Part shown: piece after piece, positions 42,867 to 53,835 of the stretch | How positions within the stretch are numbered: the stretch's first letter is position 1 | Layout: each line of letters starts with the position of its first letter | Assembly (NCBI RefSeq): GCF_020026305.1 | Contig: NZ_CP075691.1 | Location: 5,332,001-5,396,000, forward strand | Origin: Streptomyces sp. 135 | GTDB lineage: Bacteria > Actinomycetota > Actinomycetes > Streptomycetales > Streptomycetaceae | DNA length: 64,000 bases | Direction: 5' to 3' | Translations under genes and position numbers: made by a program | Notes under the pieces: model-generated | Databases searched by the model: none | What the model saw: only the letters and a program-made list of their open reading frames with translations | Told to the model about the DNA's origin: nothing

Positions 42867-44288
42867 CTAGGGGTGCGTCATGCGCAACACGTCCAGCGCC
42901 TCGTCCAGTTGCTCCAGCGAGAGGTCGCCCCGGTCGACGTAGCCGGCCTCCAGGACGACCTCGCGGATCGTCTTGCGCTCGGCCAGGGACCTCTTCGCCA
43001 CCTTCGCCGCCTCCTCGTAGCCGATGTACTTGTTCAGCGGCGTCACGACGGAGGGCGAGGACTCGGCGTACTCCCGGGCCCGTTCGCGGTTGGCGGTGAT
43101 GCCGTCGACGGTGCGGTCGGCGAGCAGCCGCGAGACGTTCGCGAGCAGCCGGACCGACTCCAGGACGTTCTTGGCGATGACCGGCAGCATCACGTTCAGC
43201 TCGAAGTTGCCGGCGGCGCCCGCCGCGGCGACCGTGGCGTCATTTCCGGTCACCTGCGCGGCGACCATCAGCGCGGCCTCCGGGATGACCGGGTTCACCT
43301 TGCCCGGCATGATCGACGAACCGGGCTGGAGGTCGGGGAGGTTGATCTCGGCGAGGCCGGTGCGCGGGCCCGAGGCCATCCACCGCAGGTCGTTCGCGAT
43401 CTTCGTCAGGCCGACGCCGATGGTCCGCAGCTGGCCGCTGGTCTCGACGATGCCGTCCCGCGCGCCCTGCGCCTCGAAGTGGTCGCGCGCCTCGGTCAGC
43501 GGCAGCCCCGTGGCCCGCGCGACCTCGGCGATGACGGCGGCGGAGAAGCCGGGCGGGGTGTTGATGCCGGTGCCCACGGCCGTGCCGCCGAGCGGCAGTT
43601 CGGCCAGGCGCGGCAGCGACGCCTCCAGGCGCTCGATGCCGTACCGCACCTGGGCCGCGTACCCGCCGAACTCCTGGCCGAGGGTGACCGGCGTCGCGTC
43701 CATGAGGTGCGTACGCCCGGACTTCACGACGTCCGCGAACTCCTCGGCCTTGCGCTCCAGGGCGGCGGCGAGGTGCTCCAGGGCCGGGATCAGATCACCG
43801 GTGACCGCGCCCGTCGCCGCGATGTGGATCGAGGACGGGAAGACGTCGTTCGAGGACTGCGAGGCGTTCACGTGGTCGTTGGGGTGGACGGGGCGGCCGA
43901 GGCGCTCGGTGGCGAGCGTGGCGATGACCTCGTTGGTGTTCATGTTGGACGAGGTGCCGGAGCCGGTCTGGAAGACGTCGACGGGGAAGTGCGCGTCCCA
44001 GCGCCCTTCGGCGACCTCGGCCGCCGCGTCCGCGACGGCCTCGGCGATGTCCGCGTCCAGCACCCCGAGGCCCGCGTTGACCTTGGCGGCGGCCGCCTTG
44101 ATCTGCGCGAGGGCGGCGATGTGGGCACGCTCCAGGCGCTGTCCCGAGATGGGGAAGTTCTCCACCGCGCGCTGGGTCTGCGCACGCCACTTGGCGTCGG
44201 CGGGGACCCGTACCTCGCCCATGGAGTCGTGCTCGATCCGGTACTCGCCGGTGTGGTCGCCGGTCGCGTGGTTGGCGTCGCTGGTCAT
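42867..44288 (-). CDS. fumC: Class II fumarate hydratase
   Basis: The 473-aa protein has GSGTSSNMNTNEVIA, the NASQSSNDVFPSS and SGRTHLMDATPVTLGQE regions and the superfamily signature GSSIMPGKVNP. It converts fumarate to malate in the TCA cycle without an iron-sulphur cluster. The frame extends far upstream antisense to the esterase gene; the ATG at 44288 gives the normal length. A class I iron-sulphur fumarase lies 1.8 kb away. Confidence 0.96.
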   Translation of the reverse strand: MTSDANHATGDHTGEYRIEHDSMGEVRVPADAKWRAQTQRAVENFPISGQRLERAHIAALAQIKAAAAKVNAGLGVLDADIAEAVADAAAEVAEGRWDAHFPVDVFQTGSGTSSNMNTNEVIATLATERLGRPVHPNDHVNASQSSNDVFPSSIHIAATGAVTGDLIPALEHLAAALERKAEEFADVVKSGRTHLMDATPVTLGQEFGGYAAQVRYGIERLEASLPRLAELPLGGTAVGTGINTPPGFSAAVIAEVARATGLPLTEARDHFEAQGARDGIVETSGQLRTIGVGLTKIANDLRWMASGPRTGLAEINLPDLQPGSSIMPGKVNPVIPEAALMVAAQVTGNDATVAAAGAAGNFELNVMLPVIAKNVLESVRLLANVSRLLADRTVDGITANRERAREYAESSPSVVTPLNKYIGYEEAAKVAKRSLAERKTIREVVLEAGYVDRGDLSLEQLDEALDVLRMTHP

Positions 44289-44411
44289 GCCCTTGAACCT
44301 ACCTCTCCGTCCAAACCCCGTGAAAAGTTGAGCACTTGTCTTGTTCCGGGTATTCCCAAGCCTGCTACCCACCAGTAAAAACCCTGGGTAACACCACACC
44401 GGGGAGGCGCA

Positions 44412-45953
44412 ATGAAGCGCATCAGACGCAGCGGACGACGGGCTCGGCTGCGAGGCCCGCTCGCGGCGGCCGTCGCGATGGCGGCCGTACTCGGCACGGC
44501 GGCGGCGATACCCGCCCAGGCGGCGGACGGAGGCGGGTCCCGGGTGTCCGGGGCGGCCCCCCTGCCGCCCGAGCTGGAGAAGATCCGGGCGGCCGAGGCG
44601 ACCGCGCTCTACGGCAGCCCGGCCGAGCGCCCGATGGCCGACCGCAAGACCGGCCTGATCTCGCTCGGCGACAGCGAGATCTCCGGGGAGGGCGTCGGCA
44701 CGTACGAACCCGGCACCGACGGCCCCGACAACTGGTGCCACCGCTCGCCGGACGCCGCGATCCACCGCACCGGCATCCCCGCCGACGTGACGTACAACGT
44801 CGCGTGTTCGGGGGCGCAGACCGTCAACATCAGGATCGGCGGCCAGAAGCAGTACGCCGACGAGCTGGTGCAGAGCGACAACCTCGCCGTCAAGGCGCGC
44901 AATACGCGGATCAAGACGATCCTGCTCGTCATCGGCGCCAACGACGACCTCCAGTTCGCCCCGGTGATGACGGACTGCGTGACGCGCTATCTGCTCAGCC
45001 AGGGCGCCTGCGCGGGCAAGTACCACGACGGCTGGCAGGCGCGCGTCGACGCGCTCGTGCCCAAGGTCGAGCAGTCCATCCGCGACCTGAAGACCGTCAT
45101 GAGGGACGCGGGCTACCAGGAGGACGACTACCAGCTCGTCGCCATGGGCTACCCGAGCCCCATCGGCCCCGACTTCCGCGACAACCCCAAGTTCCCCGGC
45201 AAGCTCGCCTGCGGCGGACTCGGCTACGACTCCGACACCGAGTGGGGCCGCAACTACGCGGTGCCGACGTTCGAGAAGGGCATGCGCAAGGCCGCGAGAA
45301 ACGCGGGCGCGACCTACCTCGACAACTCCCGCCTCTTCCACGGCCACGAGGTCTGCATGGAGGACACCTGGGCGCGCGGGCTCTACGTAGACGTCTCCAA
45401 CCCCTTCCCGCCGGACTCCAACTCCGTACGCCAGTCCTTCCACCCCAACGCCCGCGGCCACGCGGCCTTCGCGTCCTGCCTGACGCAGCTGCACGAGTCC
45501 GGCTACCGCGAGGCCGGCTGCGCCGACCCGGCGAGCACGGGCAGCCCGAAGCTGTACGAACTGGCCTGGGACGACGTGTACAAGCCCCTGAAGAACGAGG
45601 GCACCGGGACGTGTGTCGATGTCGACGCGTCCAAGAGCCGTAACGGCACGAAGGTCCAGGGCTGGGACTGCACCGGCAACCGCAACCAGACCTGGTGGTA
45701 CGACGACACGCAGCGGTCCCTGCACACGGGGCTGACCCAGGACCGCTGCCTGGACGTGCCTGACGGCGCCTACAGGGAAGGTGCCGCCGTTGTGCTGTGG
45801 AACTGCCACGGGGGCGGCAACCAGAAGTTCGTCCGTGAGGCGGGGACGGTGCGGCCCGCCGCCGCGGATGGGCTCTGCCTGACCCTGGCCGGGGCCAAGG
45901 AGCCGCTGCGGCTTCAGAAGTGTGCGGGGGCCGCGAATCAGCGGTTCGCCTGA
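44412..45953 (+). CDS. Secreted GDSL/SGNH esterase fused to a ricin-B lectin domain
   Basis: The 513-aa protein has a signal peptide (1-38, ending IPAQAA), an SGNH hydrolase with block I ISLGDSEISGEG (catalytic Ser), block III VIGANDDLQF and block V SFHPNARGH (catalytic His), plus several Cys. A ricin-type trefoil follows from about residue 390 with CVDVDASKSRNGTKVQGWDC and three QxF/W repeats. It likely deacylates a polysaccharide or lipid while bound to sugar. Block V has Ser where many have Asp, as in some Streptomyces esterases. Confidence 0.92.
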   Translation: MKRIRRSGRRARLRGPLAAAVAMAAVLGTAAAIPAQAADGGGSRVSGAAPLPPELEKIRAAEATALYGSPAERPMADRKTGLISLGDSEISGEGVGTYEPGTDGPDNWCHRSPDAAIHRTGIPADVTYNVACSGAQTVNIRIGGQKQYADELVQSDNLAVKARNTRIKTILLVIGANDDLQFAPVMTDCVTRYLLSQGACAGKYHDGWQARVDALVPKVEQSIRDLKTVMRDAGYQEDDYQLVAMGYPSPIGPDFRDNPKFPGKLACGGLGYDSDTEWGRNYAVPTFEKGMRKAARNAGATYLDNSRLFHGHEVCMEDTWARGLYVDVSNPFPPDSNSVRQSFHPNARGHAAFASCLTQLHESGYREAGCADPASTGSPKLYELAWDDVYKPLKNEGTGTCVDVDASKSRNGTKVQGWDCTGNRNQTWWYDDTQRSLHTGLTQDRCLDVPDGAYREGAAVVLWNCHGGGNQKFVREAGTVRPAAADGLCLTLAGAKEPLRLQKCAGAANQRFA

Positions 45954-45968
45954 GACCCGCCCGCGGAA

Positions 45969-46036
45969 GCGGGGAACTGCTGCCGGACGGCCTCCGCGGG
46001 CGCGTCGTGGCGGGTCGCGCAGTTCCCCGCGCCCCT
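45969..46036. terminator. Streptomyces GCAGTTCCCCGCGCCCC-type terminator repeat
   Basis: GCGGGGAACTGC (45969-45980) pairs with GCGCAGTTCCCCGC (46017-46030), followed by GCCCCTAAAA. This motif recurs in many Streptomyces intergenic regions. It lies between the convergent esterase and fumarase genes. Confidence 0.7.
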
Positions 46037-46045
46037 AAAAGATGA

Positions 46046-47737
<1,692 letters not shown>

Positions 47738-47917
47738 TGCGGCCATTCCTCATTCGGCAGACAGCGGCGCGGCCTCCATTGGCGACGCGGCAACCAGCGT
47801 AGAACGCGCGCGTCGGGCCGGGTCTGTGAGGTAAGGCTCAGTAGGCCGCCGGTGCCGCACCACGCGGTTGTCCACAGGGGGTAGTCGCGATCTATCGCGT
47901 TTGGGTACGCTGATGGT

Positions 47918-48613
47918 GTGGACCTCGAAAAGCGTCTCCCGCAGCCCGCTCCCGCCACGGCCGAGGAGTCGGGGTCGCTCCGCGCCTCCGACGCCGACCG
48001 CGACCGCACGGCGGACATCCTCCGCGAGGCCATGGCCGAGGGCCGCCTCACCGCCGAGGAGCACGCGGACCGCGTCGAGGGGGTCTACGGCGCCAAGACC
48101 CTGGGCGAGCTGGAGCCGCTGATCGCGGACCTCCCCGCCGCCCACGGCCGGACGGCCGGCCCGTCGTCGGGGTACGCACCCGCACCCGCCCCCGGCAGGC
48201 CCTCACCCGGCGCGGTGCCCCCGGTCGCCGACGAGAACCTGGTCGCGGTCCTCAGCGGCTCCGTCCGCAGGGGCCGCTGGCGCGTGGGTCGCCGCACCCA
48301 TGCGTACGCCGTCTTCGGCAGCGTCGAGATCGACCTGAGCGAGGCGATCTTCGAGCATCGCCAGGTGCTCATCAAGGCGGTCGCGATCTTCGGCTCGGTC
48401 GAGATCCGCGTCCCGGAGAACGTCTCGTTGCGCGGCAGCGGCGCCGGCGTACTCGGCAGTGTCGAGGTCGACACGCTCGACTCCCCAGACCAGGACGCCC
48501 CGGTGGTCTTCGTCGACGGCACGGCGATCCTCGGCAGCGTCGAGGCGCGGCCGAAGCGCGGCAAGCTCGTCCGTGACCTGCACGGCAAGCTGCGCAGGCA
48601 CCTCGGGCACTGA
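47918..48613 (+). CDS. DUF1707 / LiaF-C-like (DUF2154) protein
   Basis: The 231-aa protein has an N-terminal DUF1707 segment (LRASDADRDRTADILREAMAEGRLTAEEHADRV), a Pro-rich linker and a C-terminal right-handed beta repeat with FGSVEIDLSEA, IFGSVEIRVPENV and VLGSVEVDTL, as in LiaF-type proteins. Many homologues link to envelope stress signalling; this one has no membrane helix. GTG start, divergent from the class I fumarase. Confidence 0.88.
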   Translation: MDLEKRLPQPAPATAEESGSLRASDADRDRTADILREAMAEGRLTAEEHADRVEGVYGAKTLGELEPLIADLPAAHGRTAGPSSGYAPAPAPGRPSPGAVPPVADENLVAVLSGSVRRGRWRVGRRTHAYAVFGSVEIDLSEAIFEHRQVLIKAVAIFGSVEIRVPENVSLRGSGAGVLGSVEVDTLDSPDQDAPVVFVDGTAILGSVEARPKRGKLVRDLHGKLRRHLGH

Positions 48614-48738
48614 CGGCCCGGGCCCGGCCGGGGGCGCGTGAACTGCCGTGCGTCGGAACTCAGTGCATAGGCGCGCACACAGCGGGTAGAGCTTGCTGCA
48701 TCGTCTCTCGCTCGCGAAGCCGTCGTCAGGAGTAGACC

Positions 48739-49110
48739 GTGCAGCAACCGTCGCGTCAGTCCCTGCAGGTCGCCGCTGTCCCGGCCCAGCGGGGGGTGCG
48801 GGATCGGACCGATGACGCCCCTTGGCACACGGAGGCCGTGTGCCGCCGCGACGAAGCCGGACTGTTCTTCGCCCCGTCCAAGGAGCCGACGGCGGCCAGG
48901 CTCTCGCGCGAGGAGGCGGCCAAGCGCGTCTGTGCCCGCTGTCCCGTGATGGTCGAATGCCGCGAGCACGCCCTGCTCCAGCCGGAGCCGTACGGCGTGT
49001 GGGGCGGTCTCACCGCCGCCGAGCGCCGCGTGGTCCTGGCCCGCCGCCGCAGGCGCGACCTGGAGCTGCAGAAGGCGGCACACGCGGCGGGAGTCGCCGC
49101 CGCGGGATAG
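48739..49110 (+). CDS. wblI: WhiB-like iron-sulphur regulator WblI
   Basis: The 123-aa protein has the four WhiB Cys (35, 65, 68, 74: C-x29-C-x2-C-x5-C) and the GVWGGLTAAERR turn followed by a basic RRRRRR DNA-contact run. WhiB proteins bind a 4Fe-4S cluster and partner the main sigma factor. AGGAGTAGACC precedes the GTG. The name follows its position between the class I fumarase and glpX, as I recall from S. coelicolor; it is an inference from synteny. Confidence 0.9.
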   Translation: MQQPSRQSLQVAAVPAQRGVRDRTDDAPWHTEAVCRRDEAGLFFAPSKEPTAARLSREEAAKRVCARCPVMVECREHALLQPEPYGVWGGLTAAERRVVLARRRRRDLELQKAAHAAGVAAAG

Positions 49111-49120
49111 GCCACCGGTG

Positions 49121-49166
49121 TACGACGAAGGGGGCGTCCCCCGCACGGGACGCCCCCTTCGTCGTA
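49121..49166. terminator. Bidirectional terminator
   Basis: A 20-bp perfect inverted repeat (TACGACGAAGGGGGCGTCCC and its complement) around a 6-nt loop separates the convergent wblI and glpX genes. Confidence 0.9.
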
Positions 49167-49190
49167 CGAACCGTCCCGTCCGGACCGCTC

Positions 49191-50222
49191 CTACTTCGCG
49201 CGGTCGAAGTCGATCGCGCTGTAGGCGCGCAGCTTCGAGAGCCGGTGGTCGGAGTCGATCTTGCGGATCGTGCCCGACTTGGAGCGCATGACCAGCGAGG
49301 ACGTCGAGGCGGTGGCCGCGCGGTAGCGCACGCCCTGGAGCAGCTCGCCGTCGGTGATGCCGGTCGCGACGAAGAAGACGTTGTCGCCCTTGACCAGGTC
49401 GTCCGTGGACAGGGTGCGGTCCAGGTCGTGGCCCGCGTCGATGGCGCGCTGCCGCTCGGCGTCGTCCTTGGGCCACAGCTTGCCCTGGATGACACCGCCG
49501 AGGCACTTGATCGCGCAGGCCGAGATGATGCCCTCGGGTGTGCCGCCGATGCCCATCAGCAGGTCGACGCCGGTGCCCTCGCGCACGGCCATGACCGAGC
49601 CGGCCACGTCGCCGTCGGAGATGAACTTGATGCGGGCGCCGGTCTCGCGGATCTCCTTGACGATGCCCTCATGGCGGGGGCGGTCCAGGATCATGACCGT
49701 GACGTCCTCGGGCGAGGAGTTCTTGGCCTTGGCGACGCGGCGGATGTTGACCGAGGCGGGCGCGTTGATGTCGACGTAGTCCGCGGCCTCGGGGCCGGTG
49801 ACCAGCTTGTCCATGTAGAAGACGGCGGACGGGTCGAACATCGCGCCGCGGTCGGCGGCGGCCAGCACGGCGATGGCGTTCGGCATGCCCTTCGCGGTCA
49901 GCGTGGTGCCGTCGATCGGGTCGACGGCGATGTCGACCTCGGCGCCGGTGCCGTCGCCGATGCGCTCTCCGTTGAAGAGCATCGGGGCTTCGTCCTTCTC
50001 GCCCTCGCCGATGACGACGACGCCGTTCATCGAGACGGTGTGGACGAGGGTCCGCATGGCCCTGACCGCGGCGCCGTCCGCGCCGTTCTTGTCGCCGCGG
50101 CCGACCCAGCGGCCCGCGGCCATGGCGGCCGCCTCGGTGACCCGGACGAGCTCCAGGGCGAGGTTGCGGTCGGGAGCCTCGGGGGAGACCTCTAGCTCGG
50201 ACGGGAGATGATGCTCGGTCAT
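49191..50222 (-). CDS. glpX: Class II fructose-1,6-bisphosphatase
   Basis: The 343-aa GlpX has VVVIGEGEKDEAPML and IAVDPIDGTTLTA, the metal-binding motifs of the lithium-sensitive phosphatase fold, and GIGGTPEGIISACAIKCLGG. It removes the 1-phosphate in gluconeogenesis, which pairs with the neighbouring TCA enzymes. The ATG at 50222 has AAAGGTG upstream; the open frame to 50318 is not supported. Confidence 0.95.
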   Translation of the reverse strand: MTEHHLPSELEVSPEAPDRNLALELVRVTEAAAMAAGRWVGRGDKNGADGAAVRAMRTLVHTVSMNGVVVIGEGEKDEAPMLFNGERIGDGTGAEVDIAVDPIDGTTLTAKGMPNAIAVLAAADRGAMFDPSAVFYMDKLVTGPEAADYVDINAPASVNIRRVAKAKNSSPEDVTVMILDRPRHEGIVKEIRETGARIKFISDGDVAGSVMAVREGTGVDLLMGIGGTPEGIISACAIKCLGGVIQGKLWPKDDAERQRAIDAGHDLDRTLSTDDLVKGDNVFFVATGITDGELLQGVRYRAATASTSSLVMRSKSGTIRKIDSDHRLSKLRAYSAIDFDRAK

Positions 50223-50395
50223 CGGAGCGCACCTTTCTGCTGATACGACGACGGCCGGATGAGGGTATGGGGCGACTCTATCCGTAGGCCGACAAAATGA
50301 GCAGTGGGCCCCACGCATGAGCGGGCCGGGTGGCCCGCCGTGGCCTGGGGAGGCCTGGGGGAAGGCGCGCGTCCGTGGCCTGAGACCATGGGGGC

Positions 50396-50920
50396 GTGGC
50401 AGGCAGACAAGGCAATCAGACCGTCAAGAACATGCTGTGGTCGCTGGTGGTGATCGTCCTGGTCGCGGGCGTCAGCTATATCTTCGTCCCGCATGACGAG
50501 TCCAAGACCCCCGTCAAGCGGGTCGACTACCGCGTGGAGCTCGTGACGGCCCGGCGGGCGGCGGCCTACCCCGTGGCGGCGCCCGAGGGCCTGGCCAAGG
50601 AGTGGAAGCCGACGTCCGTGCGGTTCGATGCCGCCGAGCACGACAGCTGGCACCTGGGCTTCCTCGACCCGGACGGCGAGTACGTGGTGATCAAGCAGTC
50701 CACCGACAAGCCGGCCCAGTTCATCGAGAAGGCCACGCAGGAAGCGGTGCGGACGGACACCGTGGAGAAGCTCGGCGGCCGGGAGTGGCGGCGGTACGAG
50801 GGGTCGACGTACGACGCCCTGGTGAGCACCGAGAAGGGCGCCACGACGGTCGTCGCGGGCACGGCCTCGTTCGGGCAGCTCACGAAGATGGTCGAGGCGC
50901 TGGAGATGAAGACGGCGTGA
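50396..50920 (+). CDS. DUF4245 membrane-anchored protein
   Basis: The 174-aa protein has one N-terminal membrane helix (NMLWSLVVIVLVAGVSYIFV) and an extracytoplasmic domain with the DUF4245 pattern YPVAAPEGLAKEWKPTSVRF, DSWHLGFLDPDGEYV and EWRRYEG. It is widespread next to glpX in actinobacteria; function unknown. GTG start, divergent from glpX. Confidence 0.88.
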   Translation: MAGRQGNQTVKNMLWSLVVIVLVAGVSYIFVPHDESKTPVKRVDYRVELVTARRAAAYPVAAPEGLAKEWKPTSVRFDAAEHDSWHLGFLDPDGEYVVIKQSTDKPAQFIEKATQEAVRTDTVEKLGGREWRRYEGSTYDALVSTEKGATTVVAGTASFGQLTKMVEALEMKTA

Positions 50921-50963
50921 GCGGCCGGTCGTGAGCGGCCGGTCTTGAGCAGGTGACACGTAC

Positions 50964-51000
50964 GCGAAGGGCCCCCGGCGGTGTGCCGGGGGCCCTTCGC
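50964..51000. terminator. Bidirectional terminator
   Basis: GCGAAGGGCCCCCGGC (50964-50979) and its exact complement (50985-51000) flank a 5-nt loop between the convergent DUF4245 and nitroreductase genes. Confidence 0.9.
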
Positions 51001-51029
51001 GCAGCTGCTTTCGGCGTGTGCGCCGTCGC

Positions 51030-51620
51030 TCAGACCGTGGTGACGACGTCCTCGTAGGCCAGGCGCGGGGAGCGCGGGAACCAGGCGTCGTCGCCGGGCT
51101 TGCCGATGTTGACGATCATCAGCGGGGTGTGGTCGTCGTCCAGGAACTCCTTCTGGACGCCCGCGAAGTCGAACCCGGTCATCGGGCCCGCGGCGAGACC
51201 GGCGGCGCGCACGCCCACGATGAAGTAGCCGGCCTGGAGCGTGGCGTTCACCAGCGCGGCCTGCTCACGGGCCGGGCGCTCGGCGAAGAAGACGTCCTTG
51301 GCCTGCGGGAAGTGCGGGAACAGCGCCGGGAGCTCCTCGTGGAACTCGTTGTCGGCGGAGAGGATCGCGACCAGCGGCGCGGCCGCGGTCTTCGGGCGGT
51401 TGCCCTCGGCCATGTGCTGGACCAGGCGCTCGCGGGCCTCGGGGGAGCGGACCAGGGTGACGCGCAGCGGCGACTGGTTGAAGGCGGTCGGGCCGTACTT
51501 GACCAGGTCGTAGATCGCCTGGACCTGCTCCTCGGTGACCGGCTCGTCGGTGAAGGTGTTCGCGGTGCGGGCCTCGCGGAAGAGCAGGTCCTGGGCGGCG
51601 GGGTCAAGGGCGAGAGACAT
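51030..51620 (-). CDS. Nitroreductase-family malonic semialdehyde reductase-like (RutE-type)
   Basis: The 196-aa flavoprotein has the short RutE-type form: LLFREARTANTFTDEPV, YGPTAFNQSPLRVTLVRS (FMN binding) and VGVRAAGLAAGPMTGFD, ending PLMIVNIGKPG. RutE-like enzymes reduce malonic semialdehyde or related aldehydes with NADPH and FMN. No other pyrimidine-catabolism genes are nearby, so its physiological substrate is open. Confidence 0.88.
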   Translation of the reverse strand: MSLALDPAAQDLLFREARTANTFTDEPVTEEQVQAIYDLVKYGPTAFNQSPLRVTLVRSPEARERLVQHMAEGNRPKTAAAPLVAILSADNEFHEELPALFPHFPQAKDVFFAERPAREQAALVNATLQAGYFIVGVRAAGLAAGPMTGFDFAGVQKEFLDDDHTPLMIVNIGKPGDDAWFPRSPRLAYEDVVTTV

Positions 51621-51743
51621 GGATCAACCTTCTCGATACGTACGTGCTGTGGATCAGCTGACACAACCGACCCTACGACAAGTGACGTTTAAGATTCAAC
51701 CAAAGTCTGCCCGCCGTGATCCGCTTCACAGGGCTTGGCGCGT

Positions 51744-52031
51744 TCAGCCCGCTGTGTCCGCAGTGTCAGCGGTGTCCATTTCGTCCCCGGCGCTCTCGCC
51801 CGCGAGGGCCGCGTCGAGACGGGCCCGCGCGCCGTCCAGCCAGCGGCGGCACACCTTCGCCAGCTCCTCGCCGCGCTCCCACAGGGCGAGCGACTCCTCC
51901 AGCGTCGTGCCGCCGGTCTCCAGGCGGCGTACGACGTCGATCAGCTCGTCCCGCGCCTGCTCGTACCCGAGCGCGTCCGCCGGGCCCGTGGCCTCGCCCG
52001 CCTCGCCGGCCTCATCCGTCTTGCTGGTCAT
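51744..52031 (-). CDS. xseB: Exodeoxyribonuclease VII small subunit
   Basis: The 95-aa protein has the XseB helices LGYEQARDELIDVVRRLETGG and TLEESLALWERGEELAKVCR. It stabilises XseA. The ATG follows GGGTGGGG and lies 11 bp after the xseA stop. Acidic Ala/Asp/Thr tails at both ends are longer than usual. Confidence 0.95.
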   Translation of the reverse strand: MTSKTDEAGEAGEATGPADALGYEQARDELIDVVRRLETGGTTLEESLALWERGEELAKVCRRWLDGARARLDAALAGESAGDEMDTADTADTAG

Positions 52032-52041
52032 GCGCCCCACC

Positions 52042-53250
52042 CTAAATGTCGACTCGTACGGTGAATTCGCCCTCGGCGACCCGCGCCCGCAGCTCCTCGC
52101 CGGCGCTCGCGTCCCCGGGGGCCCGGACGACCGCGCCGTCCGCCTTCTGCAACACCGCGTACCCCCGCTGGAGCGTCGCCGCGGGGGAGAGGGCCACCAC
52201 GCGCGCGTGGGTGTGCGTCAGCTCGGAGGCCGCCCGGTCCAGCAGGTGCCCGACCGTGCGGCGCGCGCGGTCGGTGAGCGCCGCGACCTGCTCCTCGCGC
52301 TCCTCGACCATGCGGTGCGGATGCTCCATGCAGGGCCGGCCCAGGGCGTGCGCGAGCCCCCGGTCCTCGCGGTCCAGGTAGGCGTCCAGGCACCGCCGGG
52401 CGCGGTCGCGCAGCCAGCGCACGCGCTCGTACTCCTCGCCGACGTCCGGTACGACCTTCTTGGCGGCGTCCGTGGGCGTGGAGGCCCGCAGGTCCGCCAC
52501 GAGGTCGAGCAGCGGGCTGTCCGGCTCGTGCCCGATCGCGGAGACCACCGGCGTACGGCACGCGGCGACCGCCCTGATCAGTTGCTCGTCCGAGAACGGC
52601 AGCAGGTCCTCCACGCTGCCGCCGCCCCGCGCCACGATGATCACGTCGACCTCGTCGAGCGCGTCCAGATCCTTGACGGCCTGGACGACCTGCGGCACCG
52701 CGTGCACGCCCTGGACGGGGACGTTGCGCACCTCGAAGCGGACGGCGGGCCAGCGGTGCCGGGCGTTCTCCAGGACGTCGCGCTCGGCGGCCGACGCGCG
52801 GCCGGTGACGAGCCCGATGAGCTGCGGCAGGAAGGGCAGCGCCGTCTTGCGCTCCGGCGCGAAGAGGCCCTCCCCGGCGAGGCTCTTCTTCAGCTGCTCG
52901 ATCCGCGCCAGCAGCTCACCGACGCCGACCGGCCTTATCTCGGCGGCCCGCAGGGACAGCTGCCCCCGTGGCGCGTACCACTCCGGCTTGGCGTGGACGA
53001 CGACGCGGGCACCCTCCGAGACGACGTCCGCCACGGCGTCGAACACCTGGCGGTAGCACGTGACGCTCACCGAGATGTCGTGCGACGGGTCGCGCAGCGT
53101 CATGAAGACGACGCCGGCGCCGGGCCTGCGGGACAGCTGGGTGATCTGCCCCTCCACCCACACGGCACCGAGCCGGTCGATCCAGCCGCCGATGAGCCGC
53201 GACACCTGCCCCACGGGGAGCGGGGCGTCCGCGGACGTGTTGAGAGCCAT
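52042..53250 (-). CDS. xseA: Exodeoxyribonuclease VII large subunit
   Basis: The 402-aa protein has an N-terminal OB-fold (VGQVSRLIGGWIDRLGAVWVEGQI) and the XseA catalytic core with GLVTGRASAAERDVLE, RGGGSVEDLLPFSDE and SAIGHEPDSPLLDLVADLRASTPT. It degrades single-stranded DNA from both ends. The open frame beyond 53250 is read-through of the adjoining repeat array. Confidence 0.95.
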   Translation of the reverse strand: MALNTSADAPLPVGQVSRLIGGWIDRLGAVWVEGQITQLSRRPGAGVVFMTLRDPSHDISVSVTCYRQVFDAVADVVSEGARVVVHAKPEWYAPRGQLSLRAAEIRPVGVGELLARIEQLKKSLAGEGLFAPERKTALPFLPQLIGLVTGRASAAERDVLENARHRWPAVRFEVRNVPVQGVHAVPQVVQAVKDLDALDEVDVIIVARGGGSVEDLLPFSDEQLIRAVAACRTPVVSAIGHEPDSPLLDLVADLRASTPTDAAKKVVPDVGEEYERVRWLRDRARRCLDAYLDREDRGLAHALGRPCMEHPHRMVEEREEQVAALTDRARRTVGHLLDRAASELTHTHARVVALSPAATLQRGYAVLQKADGAVVRAPGDASAGEELRARVAEGEFTVRVDI

Positions 53251-53324
53251 GTCGGCGAGCGTAGCGGGAGGGTGCGACAACCCGGGCGCCGCTTGCTCAC
53301 AAGCCGGGGCGGGGCGGGGCGAAC

Positions 53325-53835
53325 AGGGGGTGGCGGGCGTCCGGCGGGGAGCGGTGGCCTGGTGCGGGCCGGGAGGGGCGTGTGGTGGATGTCCGGCGGG
53401 AGTTGCGGCCTGGTACGCCCGTGCGACGGGCACGTTGTGGACGCTCGGTGGGAAGCCGGGGCTCAGTACGCCCTGCCAGGGGCATGGGGCGGATGCCCAC
53501 CGGGGAGCCTCCCGGCGGGGAGCGGTGGCCTGGTGCGTGCCGCGAGGGGCATGCGGTGGGCGTCCGGCGGGGGGCTGCGGCCTGGTACGCGGCGCGAGGG
53601 GCGTGTGGTGGATGTCCGGCGGGAGGCTGCTGCCTGGTGCGCGGCGGAGGGGAACCCGGCGGGAGGCTGCGGCCTGGCACGCCCGGCGACCGGCACGCTG
53701 TGGACGCCCGCCGGGGAGCCGCGGCTCAGCACGCCCTGCCACGGGCATGCGGCGAACGGCCGGCGGGAAGCCGTGGCTCTGTGCGCCGTGTGCCAGGGGC
53801 ATGGGGTGGATGCCCGCCGGGGAGCCGTGGCTTAG
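53325..53835. repeat. Minisatellite of ~52-bp units, left part
   Basis: About nine imperfect units of a GC-rich 52-bp repeat (typical start GGCCTGGTACGCC or GGCTCAGTACGCC, then a GGGCATG-type and a GCCGGGGAGCCG-type block). Cores occur near 53351, 53406, 53459, 53526, 53578, 53669, 53725, 53777 and 53831. The array continues beyond two insertion sequences at 56089-56274. It fills the gap between xseA and the APC permease gene. Open frames in it are accidental. Confidence 0.85.

Noticed and set aside
42867..45809. 980-codon minus-strand frame extending fumC
   Set aside because: The extension is antisense to the GDSL esterase gene; fumC has its usual length from 44288.
53325..53835. CRISPR-like array
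   Set aside because: The whole 52-bp unit is repeated without unique spacers, and no cas genes are present.
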